DNA of 36,237 nt from an uncultured Legionella sp. (lineage in GTDB: Bacteria; Pseudomonadota; Gammaproteobacteria; Legionellales; Legionellaceae). The notes below the pieces were generated by a model. That model saw nothing but the letters and a program-made list of their open reading frames with translations. It made no database searches and was not told the origin of the DNA. The stretch is taken from assembly GCA_945952115.1 (NCBI GenBank), contig CAMFHA010000016.1, positions 1-36,237 of the forward strand. The letters run 5' to 3'. Shown in pieces: positions 1-9,300 of this stretch (position 1 is its first letter; the number at the start of each line of letters is the position of its first letter). The position numbers and the translations under genes are program-made.

Positions 1-75
1 TTCAATTATGATGCGTATGCTACTTTGTTATAGATACTTAATGAGGTCTGCTTAGCTAGTCAAGAAAAAGCACCT

Positions 76-585
76 ATGAATTATAAAGTATATAGAATTG
101 GAGCTGTACCTCAAGACTATATGGCTAATGTTTCTGCCCGATTTGACCTATTATCACACGACACTGATTTTTGCTTGCAGGTATTTAAATTTCCGGAGCA
201 TACCCTCGTTAATGAAAATAGCGCTCGATCCTGTAGCAAAATTTGGTTATATAAAGATTTTAAAATCGAAATGAGTGGAAGTATGCCAATAACTCATCTT
301 AATGGATTTGAATATGGTTATACGCTTACCTTGCATGATAATACTTCCATTGTATTTTCTAGTCATTATTTACAAGAGTTAATTATAAAAAACCATAAGC
401 AAGAGGTTGTGACAACTATTCCATTAGAAATTACCTCTTCGTGTAAAATCATATTAGAACGATCTCTTCATTCAATAACTCATGATAATTATCTGGAGTA
501 TTTAAGCCATGAGCTTTCAATTATTAATGGGGTAAATTGTATGAATATGTTAATACAGGATCATAAGGCTGGTTTTAATGATTAA
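76..585 (+). CDS. Hypothetical protein, 169 aa
   Basis: I do not recognise this protein. It has no signal peptide and no clear membrane segment, so it is probably cytoplasmic. Only two of its Cys residues lie in the first half and no catalytic motif stands out. The middle (about residues 60-110) alternates hydrophobic and polar residues in a way that suggests beta strands. The ATG is preceded by a weak purine-rich stretch (AAGAAAAAG) rather than a good Shine-Dalgarno; a second in-frame ATG lies at 121. The gene converges on the immunity-like gene ending at 650, with 64 bp between them. It may be a further island passenger, but nothing in its sequence links it to the toxin. That it is expressed is inferred only from its length and base composition. 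Confidence 0.6.
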   Translation: MNYKVYRIGAVPQDYMANVSARFDLLSHDTDFCLQVFKFPEHTLVNENSARSCSKIWLYKDFKIEMSGSMPITHLNGFEYGYTLTLHDNTSIVFSSHYLQELIIKNHKQEVVTTIPLEITSSCKIILERSLHSITHDNYLEYLSHELSIINGVNCMNMLIQDHKAGFND

Positions 586-649
586 TTTTGTTTTAATACT
601 TTTCTGGGATTATGTACAGTATCTTGCGATAATGTGAGAAATGTTATTT

Positions 650-1174
650 TCAATAACAACAGAAAGATTTCTTATAAGTAGATAACGAGGGAGGTTCATA
701 TCCTAAGACTTCAGCAGCTTGTTGATGATTTTTTTCTTCATATTTATAAATTTTATCTCTAACATATTGTTCAATATTATTTGCTTTATATCCATTGAAA
801 GTTAGCTCTTTACGTTGTAGGAGTATTTTTTTTCTTTCTGGATCAAATATGCCATACACTCCTTCATCACTACAGGCGCTTCCAATACATGATTCTTGCC
901 ATACAAATAATTCATGATTTTTTTTGTTTTTTATACAACTTGCATACAACCAATCACCTGTAGGGCCGTAAAATTTTTTTCGCTCAGAATTAAGCAAGTA
1001 ATAAAGAGTATACTCTGATGCAATTGAACCATTTTTTTGAGTTTCTATTAAAAAATCCATATTGCCACATCTTCCTTTTACAATTGAAGAAATAACAGTT
1101 TGTGAAAGTGTTAGTAATAAAAGTATTAAGATGATTTTTTTAAATTGTATATTTATAGAGGAAATTAAGTTCAC
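650..1174 (-). CDS. Secreted Cys-rich protein, candidate immunity protein (copy 2)
   Basis: This is a paralogue of the 1412-1918 product. Shared landmarks are CGN near the mature N-terminus, GPxGDW, WQxSCxGSxCSDxGVYGIF, a KKILL strand and a C-terminal SFCC. A hydrophobic signal segment (FKKIILILLLLTLSQT) precedes the CGN motif, so the protein should reach the periplasm and form disulfides. The start at 1174 is a GTG with AGGA upstream; an in-frame TTG at 1195 is possible. The codon aligned with the sister gene's ATG is ATA here, so the original start seems lost. Lying second downstream of the lysozyme-like toxin ORF, with a paralogue between them, it is best read as a duplicated or orphan immunity gene. 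The family is not one I can name, so that role is inferred from position. Confidence 0.6.
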   Translation of the reverse strand: MNLISSINIQFKKIILILLLLTLSQTVISSIVKGRCGNMDFLIETQKNGSIASEYTLYYLLNSERKKFYGPTGDWLYASCIKNKKNHELFVWQESCIGSACSDEGVYGIFDPERKKILLQRKELTFNGYKANNIEQYVRDKIYKYEEKNHQQAAEVLGYEPPSLSTYKKSFCCY

Positions 1175-1255
1175 AAATGATTTTCCTAAGTGCAAAAATG
1201 AGATTTTTATACCACAAATTCATTCATTCATTGAAAACAGTAACGTTATTAGAGA

Positions 1256-1280
1256 AAATTGGGTCAAAATGACCCAATTT
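1256..1280 (-). terminator. Perfect hairpin between the two immunity-like genes
   Basis: AAATTGGGTCA (1256-1266) and TGACCCAATTT (1270-1280) form a perfect 11-bp inverted repeat with a 3-nt loop. Read on the minus strand the stem runs into TTTTCTCT, a broken U tract. It lies 131 nt past the stop of the first immunity-like gene, so it could end or attenuate that transcript before the second copy. The U tract is imperfect, so an operator or mRNA-stability role is also possible. Confidence 0.45.
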
Positions 1281-1411
1281 ACGCGTTATAAGCTCTCAAA
1301 AGATTTAATTTGTTCTTTGTGCTATAAGAGGTGCTTTTTTAAGGAGTTATTTTTCTTATCTAGCTTGTCAGCATTTTTATTTCTTCATGTTGGTGAGTAG
1401 AGTTAATTTAT

Positions 1412-1918
1412 TTAATATTGACCTTGTGTACAGCAAAAAGATTCTTTATATGTAAATAAAATGGGGGGTTGATATCCTAATAATTCCGCTGCTTGTTTAT
1501 GATTCTGTTTTTCAGAATTTTGAAATTTTTTAGCTGTTATTCTATAGTTTTCTTTTTTATTACGTGAAGGAGTTTGGTATTTTAATAGGATTTTTTTACT
1601 TTTAGGTTCGAATATACCATATACGCCATTGTCTGAGCATCCGCTCCCCATACAAGAGTTTTGCCATACTAACAAATCAGTATTATTTTTATCTTTCAAA
1701 CATGCAATACCCATCCAATCACCTACAGGTCCGTGAATTTTTTTTTCTCGAAAAAAGAGAGGCTTATAATATAAAGTAAATTCAGCTATACCAGCATATT
1801 CTCCATCTTTAATTTTTATCAAAAAAAGAGTATTGCCACATTTTTTTTTAAAAACTGAAGAAGTGGCGGGGAAGGTTAAAATAATAAATATTAATATAAT
1901 CATTCTTTTAAATTTCAT
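1412..1918 (-). CDS. Secreted Cys-rich protein, candidate immunity protein (copy 1)
   Basis: A 168-aa protein with an N-terminal signal peptide (basic MKFKR, then a hydrophobic run ending about residue 20). The mature part has Cys in the CGN, IACL, NSCMGSGCSD and SFCC contexts, typical of a disulfide-stabilised periplasmic protein. It shares all landmark motifs with the neighbouring 650-1174 product, so the pair is a tandem duplication. An AAGGA ribosome site precedes the ATG. It sits 62 bp downstream of the toxin ORF on the same strand, the usual place for the immunity gene of an Rhs toxin. A periplasmic location fits a toxin that attacks peptidoglycan. I cannot assign a named family; the immunity role is inference from location, signal peptide and duplication. 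Confidence 0.7.
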   Translation of the reverse strand: MKFKRMIILIFIILTFPATSSVFKKKCGNTLFLIKIKDGEYAGIAEFTLYYKPLFFREKKIHGPVGDWMGIACLKDKNNTDLLVWQNSCMGSGCSDNGVYGIFEPKSKKILLKYQTPSRNKKENYRITAKKFQNSEKQNHKQAAELLGYQPPILFTYKESFCCTQGQY

Positions 1919-1980
1919 TTCATCTAATCCTTAAAAAGTTAATTTTTATTAAATGTAAAACTAAATCAATGTAAATTTTT

Positions 1981-3366
1981 TTAATATGCATTTTTTATTG
2001 CCTCTTGTATTGGAGTTATATGAGGGTAAATATTCTCCTTTGCTTTTTTAAGTCCGCCATGATCCTCTTTAGGGCCATCATGATGATATTTATAAAAATA
2101 AATTTCTGGCTTACCTTTGTTATGAGCTATTCTTTTTATATATTTAAATTGCTCTATCATTGCGCTTACTTGTGCAGCCATATCCCATCGCTGCGATTCA
2201 GAATAATTCGAACCCCGCCATGTATCATCAATAAATTGCCCTAATCCTCCAGCTGAGCTGCTAGGCGTAGCTGCATAAGGGTTAAAACCGGATTCGTGGC
2301 GTACAATAGCTAGCATGTGAGCTGTATCTCTTACGCTAAAGTTAGCTTTTTTAGCTTCTGTTATAAGCGCATCTATGGACTCTATTTGAACTTGCATACT
2401 AACATCGGCTGCATTTGGTGAACAGGGGGTATAAAAATAGTGAGAATTACGTTCAGCCCTAGTAGGGTGGGATGGTACTTTGGGGTGAAAAATTGCTTTG
2501 TAATTAATATTATATTTGCCCTCAGTTGTTTTAGGCTTTGATCCAAAAAATCCTAACCTCATTGTATTTGAATTTTTATAAATTATATCTCTAGTACTTG
2601 GGCGTAAAAGTCCTGGGTTGATATAAGGATAGCCGGTTAAAATTTCGCTTTGGTATATCATACCAGAGGAATAAGCGGCTTGAGTTTCGTTAAGAATTGA
2701 AACAGGTTGGGGGGCATTAGTTGGTTTAAGAGGGCTCCAAAAGGGGTATCTTGTTGTATAAATTTTAAATCGAGCTGTTTGCATCTCAGCATTAATTGCA
2801 ATTTGCTCTAATTGTTCTTCTTGTTTTATTACCTCAACCTCTCTATGCGGTTGAGGTGGCAATTGATGCACAGATTGGTTGCTTGTTTTGTGTTTTGCTT
2901 CTGGTTGTGTTTCAGGATGTTGTTTTATAGTTTTTTGTGAAGATGCGCTATGAGCCCTTGATTCGGTGATATGTCCTATTGGATTAGGATGTAGTTTTAA
3001 TTGACGAAGGAAGTTTTGTTCTGAGAGCGTTAGTTCTTCTTGGATTTCTGGGATAGTAGTTTGGTGATACAGCGCTTTGATTGCTCTTTGAGCTTGAAAA
3101 TTAGCATAGTGTTGTTTTGCTTGGGCGGCTAGTTGGTTTCCTATGAACGTGCCGAGTGTATTGGCTGCTAGTGTTTCTGCGCTTATATCGTTGCCAAGCA
3201 TTTGGTCGATACCAAGAGAGGTCACGGATGCTGCGGCTGTTGCTAGAGCTTCATTAAATATTGGAGGTGCTAGATTAACTTGTTTAGCACCTACGTTAGC
3301 TAGGGCATTGGTTATGTTAGCAAGCATGACTTTCCAATCGAAATGGCGTTGTTGGCCTGTGGCCAA
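1981..3366 (-). CDS. C-terminal part of Rhs toxin with lysozyme/SLT-like domain (frame-shifted from the Rhs ORF)
   Basis: Residues 1-85 are a hydrophobic small-residue segment of the type found after Rhs/LysM regions (LATGQQRHFDW, then ISAETLAANTLGTFIGNQLA). Residues 100-200 are a Gln/Pro/His-rich linker. Residues about 330-435 are a lysozyme-fold domain: RHESGFNPYAATPS with Glu358 as likely catalytic acid, AGGLGQFIDDTW, then WDMAAQV and YKYHHDG. This matches soluble lytic transglycosylase-like domains and predicts cleavage of peptidoglycan glycan strands. The first usable start is TTG at 3366, two bases after the stop of the giant Rhs ORF, with AAGG 7 nt upstream, so reinitiation is possible. 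The frame is open up to 3393 and those nine codons encode TNQATQGLS, completing the conserved motif. It is therefore probably the severed tail of the Rhs protein. Confidence 0.8.
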   Translation of the reverse strand: MATGQQRHFDWKVMLANITNALANVGAKQVNLAPPIFNEALATAAASVTSLGIDQMLGNDISAETLAANTLGTFIGNQLAAQAKQHYANFQAQRAIKALYHQTTIPEIQEELTLSEQNFLRQLKLHPNPIGHITESRAHSASSQKTIKQHPETQPEAKHKTSNQSVHQLPPQPHREVEVIKQEEQLEQIAINAEMQTARFKIYTTRYPFWSPLKPTNAPQPVSILNETQAAYSSGMIYQSEILTGYPYINPGLLRPSTRDIIYKNSNTMRLGFFGSKPKTTEGKYNINYKAIFHPKVPSHPTRAERNSHYFYTPCSPNAADVSMQVQIESIDALITEAKKANFSVRDTAHMLAIVRHESGFNPYAATPSSSAGGLGQFIDDTWRGSNYSESQRWDMAAQVSAMIEQFKYIKRIAHNKGKPEIYFYKYHHDGPKEDHGGLKKAKENIYPHITPIQEAIKNAY

Positions 3367-3368
3367 GC

Positions 3369-6300
3369 TTAAACCTTGAGTGGCTTGGTTAGTTCAATAT
3401 TTTGAACCGCTGTGTTTACTAGATGTTGATATTGAGGGGCTTTTATAAAATCTAAACCTAATCCTTTTCCAATTCCTGCTGTGCCCGTCGCAAGTAAGGC
3501 GCTTTGGCCTAGAGCGCTTAAAGAAAATTTGCTTTGATCGCCTAAAGCAATTGCCATTTCTTGTTGCACTAAATTAGAAGCAGCTCCTGCTAAAGCGAAG
3601 CCAAGAGCTTCACCTATTAATTCACTAAATACTCCTGCAAATACTCCAGCAAATTCTGGTGCAAAGGCCATAATGGCGGTACTTGCAATTGCTTTGATGA
3701 GAATATGCCAGAATTTTTTATGGCTACGTTGTAGAGGAGGCGGAGCAGTGACTACCATTCGGTTAGGTATAGGCATATTAGGATATAAACTGCCTATAAT
3801 TGCTGTTGGATTGTAAATAGAATATTGACCATCCCAATTATGAATATTGGTATTGACTAAATTGGGGATAGTTAAATTTAATCCTGTAGGGGGTGACTCT
3901 TCCAGGCGATAACCATTGGCTTCTGCAATTAAGTCGCCAAAACTTTGATCGCCATACATACGCTCTGAAATACTAGTAAAGCTGTCGCCTTGATTGACTA
4001 TATAACGACTTGGAGTAGGCGGTGGAAAATGTTCACTAACGGGATGATAGTTCAAATCAAAGTCAATATCACTAGGCCTGTTTGTAAAACCTTCGGGGGA
4101 AATGGTGCCAAAGCGTCCTAAAGGTTGATCTGAGGTGGTGTAAAAATAATTTTCTTGATTTATAGGCCCCTGTTTCTTTTGCACAATACGGTTTTTGCAG
4201 TTGGTGATAAACGTTCTGGGCTCTTGGTTATCTCCTAAAACAACTTCAGTATTACCATTAGGATCATAGCCTATTTGAACTAAAGAATGACTTTGATCTC
4301 CTCCAACGCGTTGTCTTGTCCCTTCAACTCTTAAAACCTTATCGGATTCAAAGGGAGCATAGATCGTTTTAATATGATCATCATAGCCATCAGTCCCTTC
4401 TTTATTACGTACTTTGGTATTTTGTTCGGTAGGTAAACCTATGCGATTGGCTTTATAAACCGTATCAGCGGTAGTTTGATCTGTTTTATTAAAAGTCTTT
4501 TCTCGTTCTACCCACCCCTTGTGGTTATAATAACTATGATGTTCCTTCGTGCCTGTGGTGAAAAGCGTTCGGCGTGCTACTTGCTTATCGTATTCATAAT
4601 TGTTTATTTTATTATCAGAGAGTGTGACGGTTTGTTTTAATAAATTATTATCAAGATAAACCAGTTTCTTTTTAACTTCTTTAGCTTCTAGTGTTAAGGT
4701 ACATTCATATTGACGTCTTCCACCAATATCATATAAAAGAGCAGTGCCTTTATTTGGCCCAATTTGAATGAGATTATTTTTTAATAGGCCACGACTAATA
4801 ATTATTTTATCGGCTTCATTATAAAGATACCAATTTTCCTCGCCTATAGGATCCCAATGCTCATTCCAATAGAGAGACGCAATGGTTGAGCGCCGATTTC
4901 CTTTAGCATCTTGACTGTATTTAACCAGCATTTTGTTGTCGCGAACTTCACTTAACCAATCAAGAGCATTCCATTTCATTAAAACGCTTTGATAAATATG
5001 CCCATCAAAACCAATAAAAGTTTCGCGCGCGCGGCGACCAGCTAGATCAAAACGATATTGAGTTGTTAAGGGCAGTGTATTATCTAAAATGGCAATTTCA
5101 TGGGACGCTTCATCGTATTGATAGATAAGATTTTGATTGGGCATTACCTGAGTGGAGCCATCTGCTGAAAGCCTCGTCCCATGTTGTCCTCCGCTGCTCG
5201 TTATTTGAGTGAGCTCTGTAGGATAATAAGGATTATTTTGATAAGTATAGCGAGCTCCACCTAAATCTGAATGAGCGATAATATTGCCAAAAGCATCCGT
5301 TTCCCAAATAGTGCAACGCTGATCGCTTAATTCTTCTTTAATCAATACTCCATGGCGCTCATATTCTTTACGTGTAGGATTTGTTTCTTCAGCTAAATAA
5401 TAGTGAGTAACTTGTCTTGATGGATGAAGATAATCATAACGCTCTGTTTCAAGGTTTCCATTCACAACAGCTAAACGATCGCCAAGCTCATTATAACTAA
5501 ATTTCGTTTTCCAATGACATGGATCTTGATAAGCTATTTGGCGATTGCACCGATCATACTGCTTAGAGCTCTCTTTATTAAAAGGATCACGAGTAAGATG
5601 AGTTCGGCCAAAAATATCAGGAATAGACTGTTTAAAAACACCATCTGCGAAGGTTGTTTTTAGTGTTTTACCATCATTATCACGCTCATGAATAGTTTTG
5701 TGCCCATTAGCATCAATTAATCCAATAATGTTGTCGCTAAGGTCATAAAGGGTGTAGGTTTTGGGATTTGCAATCTTTTTTAGACCATTTTTTTCAGTAA
5801 TTTCAACAGCGGGGTCAATTTTTTTTAAAGCTTTGTTGCGGCCGTTATAATAAATTTGTGTTGTATTGCCTAATGCATTGGTGCTGTTGATTATATTACC
5901 CCAGCGATCAGTGGATTGCATCCGTAGAGGTCTTACTAGCTCTTGAGAAGGAGGGGCACTTTTTGTTTTAGTTAATATACCACCGTGAGTTACATTAAAA
6001 AAACCTAAAGCCCAATCACCTTGTGTTTCAGGAGCAAGTTGAGAAAAATTAATTGCTTCTCCTCTAATATTTTTTGCTTTAAGGCGATATTGATAGGTTC
6101 CTGATGCAATAACCGTAGCTGAGGCGCTAAGGATTTGTCCTGTATGATAAACTTTAGTGAGTGCTCGCCAAGCAGAATTGACTAAAGTGGTATCTTTGTA
6201 TTCCAAGCAGATGGTTTTAGAATCAATGCCTGAAGGCATAGGATAAAATAGTAGAGTATGGGTGTTTTCAGTGGTTGCTGTGCCGCCTTCAATATATTGT

Positions 6301-9300
6301 GATATTGAGCGAGTGCCAGAGTACCAACCATCATGGCTTTTAATGGTAATATTACTTTTTTTGCTTTGTTGTGCGGAATTAAATTTAAAACTGGTGGTAT
6401 CCAGCAGCACAATCCATTCATTATTGTATTGCACATAGAGTTTTAAAGACTTGAGATCAAAATCAGTAAAAGCTGGTATTTTTACTGTGGCTCCTCCTAA
6501 AGAGATAGGTACTAAATGTCCATTGTAAGGCATTTCTGAGCTTCTACCGACTTGATATTCAAAGGTATAATTTCCATAGGTTTTTTGAAAGACTTCTGTG
6601 CGGAAATTTAATTTAAATTGTACTTTAAGTGGCTTATTAGTAAGATCATCAGGTAAATTCCATTTAAAATTCAAGCCAATACGTTTATCGTAATGCATCA
6701 ATTGATAATTAATATTTGTTTTTATTTTGGAAATGCATACCTCTGAAAGCGTTATTTCCCTGACTAATAATTCTTTACTTTGTGTATTGGCAGTATGAAT
6801 GCTGATCTCTCCACAAGGGATAGGATCGGCAAAGCTAGCTTGTAAAGAAATTAAGTCATACGCTGTGTTAGTGTTATGAATCAAAGCTGGACAGCGACTA
6901 GAGCGATTCATCCATGGGCTTAAAGCGATGGTTTTTCCCAAATGCCCGTCGTTAAAATGTTCGCGTAAGGCATCTACTCTTGGTAAATCAGGGCCAGGCT
7001 GCACATATAAAAAATTAGCGTTAAAGCTCGGAACTCCACTATGAGGTTTTATTACTTCCGCAATAGTATGCTCTACTTTGTTTGAATCAATGACATAAAG
7101 ACGATTACGTACTACATTTGCTGAGAAGCGCGACATCGATTTTAGACCAAGATAAAAGCTATTGTGGATGGTGTAGGATCGACTTTTATTTTTAATCGCT
7201 GAGTCAATACAGCTAATTTGAGTACTGTAGTTAACTAGGATAGTGTCTTGAGAAGGATAGGGATGAGACGCATTGGCTACAGTTAGTTCATGGTAAAGGG
7301 TGCTTATTTGTGGAGGGATGTTACTCCAAGAAGAGGAAATAACAGTATTAAAATTCATTAAATATAAATCTAGAGTTTGATTTAATTGAGTGCTAATAGA
7401 ATCGATTTTTGTTCCCTTAACCGAAACTGCTCCTAGTGTTATCGGATTTTCTTCTAATAAAGAATAACCTCGAAGCCAGTGAAACTCATAACGACCTGAG
7501 GGTATGGAGCTTAAATCAATCGTCCAACAATGAGCTTTTTCAGTGTCACTTATCGCCACTTGGCCTATTACACGCCCATTTTCCCTTAATTCAACTCCTG
7601 AAATATTGTTTAAATGACCATAAAGAGTGAGATGACTTTCATCGGTTTGTTGCCAAATAAGATTAGACGTTGGGAGTAGGATTTCAGTTGCAATAAAACA
7701 ATTGCCTTCTGCACGATAACAGGGATAAGCATCGCGTTGTTTCGTTTGCGGATCGCGATAATAAAAATCAATTTGATAATCATATTCATCTGTAGGAAAT
7801 GCACTGACATCGATACCGCAACGAGCGGCTATCGTATTGACCGTTAAAGATTTTATTTCTTCTTTTCTACCTTTAGGCCAAAGACTAGCTTCTGCTTCTA
7901 AACCAGCAATATCTGGAACAGGCCATGTTAAACTTGCTTTACCAAAAGAAGGATAACTGGTTCCACTGCTCACTTCGGTTTGAATTGGTTCTGGAGCATT
8001 CAAAGGAAGCATCCTAAATGCAGGGGAGGCTTGCGTCCTTATCGTTCCCTTGACATCTCGCTCTGATTCTAAACGTTGAAGATGGGTATAGTCTAGCTCC
8101 ATTATTGCTTCAAGCTGCTCTAGACTCGTTACTTCTTTTAAAGAACGGGTGCGAGAGCGTGCATTAAGTGTTTCCTGGCCAGTGGCATTACTTAGAGTAA
8201 TAACAGGCACTCCATTTTGTTCATTGGTATTCCAAACTCTTCCTGTCCTATCTCGCAGCCAATAAATAGGATAAAAGCCATCGCCAGATCCTTCGGCTAT
8301 TTTTTCTCCAAAAGCATTAGATTGAGTAGCGGTTTTAATGGTAGCGCCTGATTCAATAGATTCAATACGTAGTGTTTCAATGCCGCGTTTATCGTATTCA
8401 TAATGGGTTTGATGTAGACGTCGAATTAATTGGTTTTTATCTCCCCACCCTTGAACCCAAATCCAGCTAGATGCTAATTTTTTTGTTTCAGTAAAGTTTT
8501 GATAATGGATGGCTCCTTCGGGTTCTACGGTTACTATTTGCAAACCACGTATATCAAATCCTGCTAAATAAATTTGATCTTCTGGATGAGGAATGAGATA
8601 GGCTTTAGCTTCATAAGGATTAGCATGATGAGTGATGCGTGTTGGTTGTCCAAAAGCATTATATCCCATAGTAATGACTGGGGTAGCTAGTCCGTTTGCA
8701 AGTTGACGTGGGGCTTCAGTTTTTAACACAGGGAGATTACGTGCATTATATAAGGTGATTTTTTCAGTACCATTGGGCACTATTTCTTTTTCTAAAAGAC
8801 CTTTTGCATTACGTAAGAATTGGTGTTCAATATTTTGTGGTTCCAGTGATAAAAAGAGGTTGGCTAGATTACTCGGATCTACTTCAGGATCGTAAAGGCA
8901 TACTTTATGTTGAATAGTTTTCGTTATCTCATTACGTGCATTAATTTCACTGGTATAAAGTCTATCATTGTCTGCATCTGCTTCTATTCCTTGCACTACT
9001 TCTTGTAAGGTACTTTCTTTTTGTAAAATTATGTTTAGTGTATTAGCATATTCTATTGTTTTTTTATTGTTGCCAAAACGATCTGTGACATGGGTGCTGA
9101 GGTAGTTCAAGCCATCAACTTGAGCGATTGGATGTCCTATTTTGTTGAACCAAGTTCTATTTTCATTCCACACATCATTGAAGGGATCGACCAACTCTCG
9201 TTCGCTATAAATTTCTCCAAAGCTATTGTATTCATTGCTTTTGATAGGCGAACAAAAACCATAATGTGCTTTTGCTTGAATTTGCGGTATATAAGTAAAA

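Noticed and set aside
643..657. Hairpin GTTATT/AATAAC between the convergent first two genes
   Set aside because: Stem of 6 AT-rich pairs overlapping the coding end with no U tract; too weak to call a terminator.
3366..3404. Programmed ribosomal frameshift between the Rhs and toxin ORFs
   Set aside because: No X-XXY-YYZ slippery heptamer or A-run, and no obvious downstream stem; a simple one-base deletion explains the frames better.
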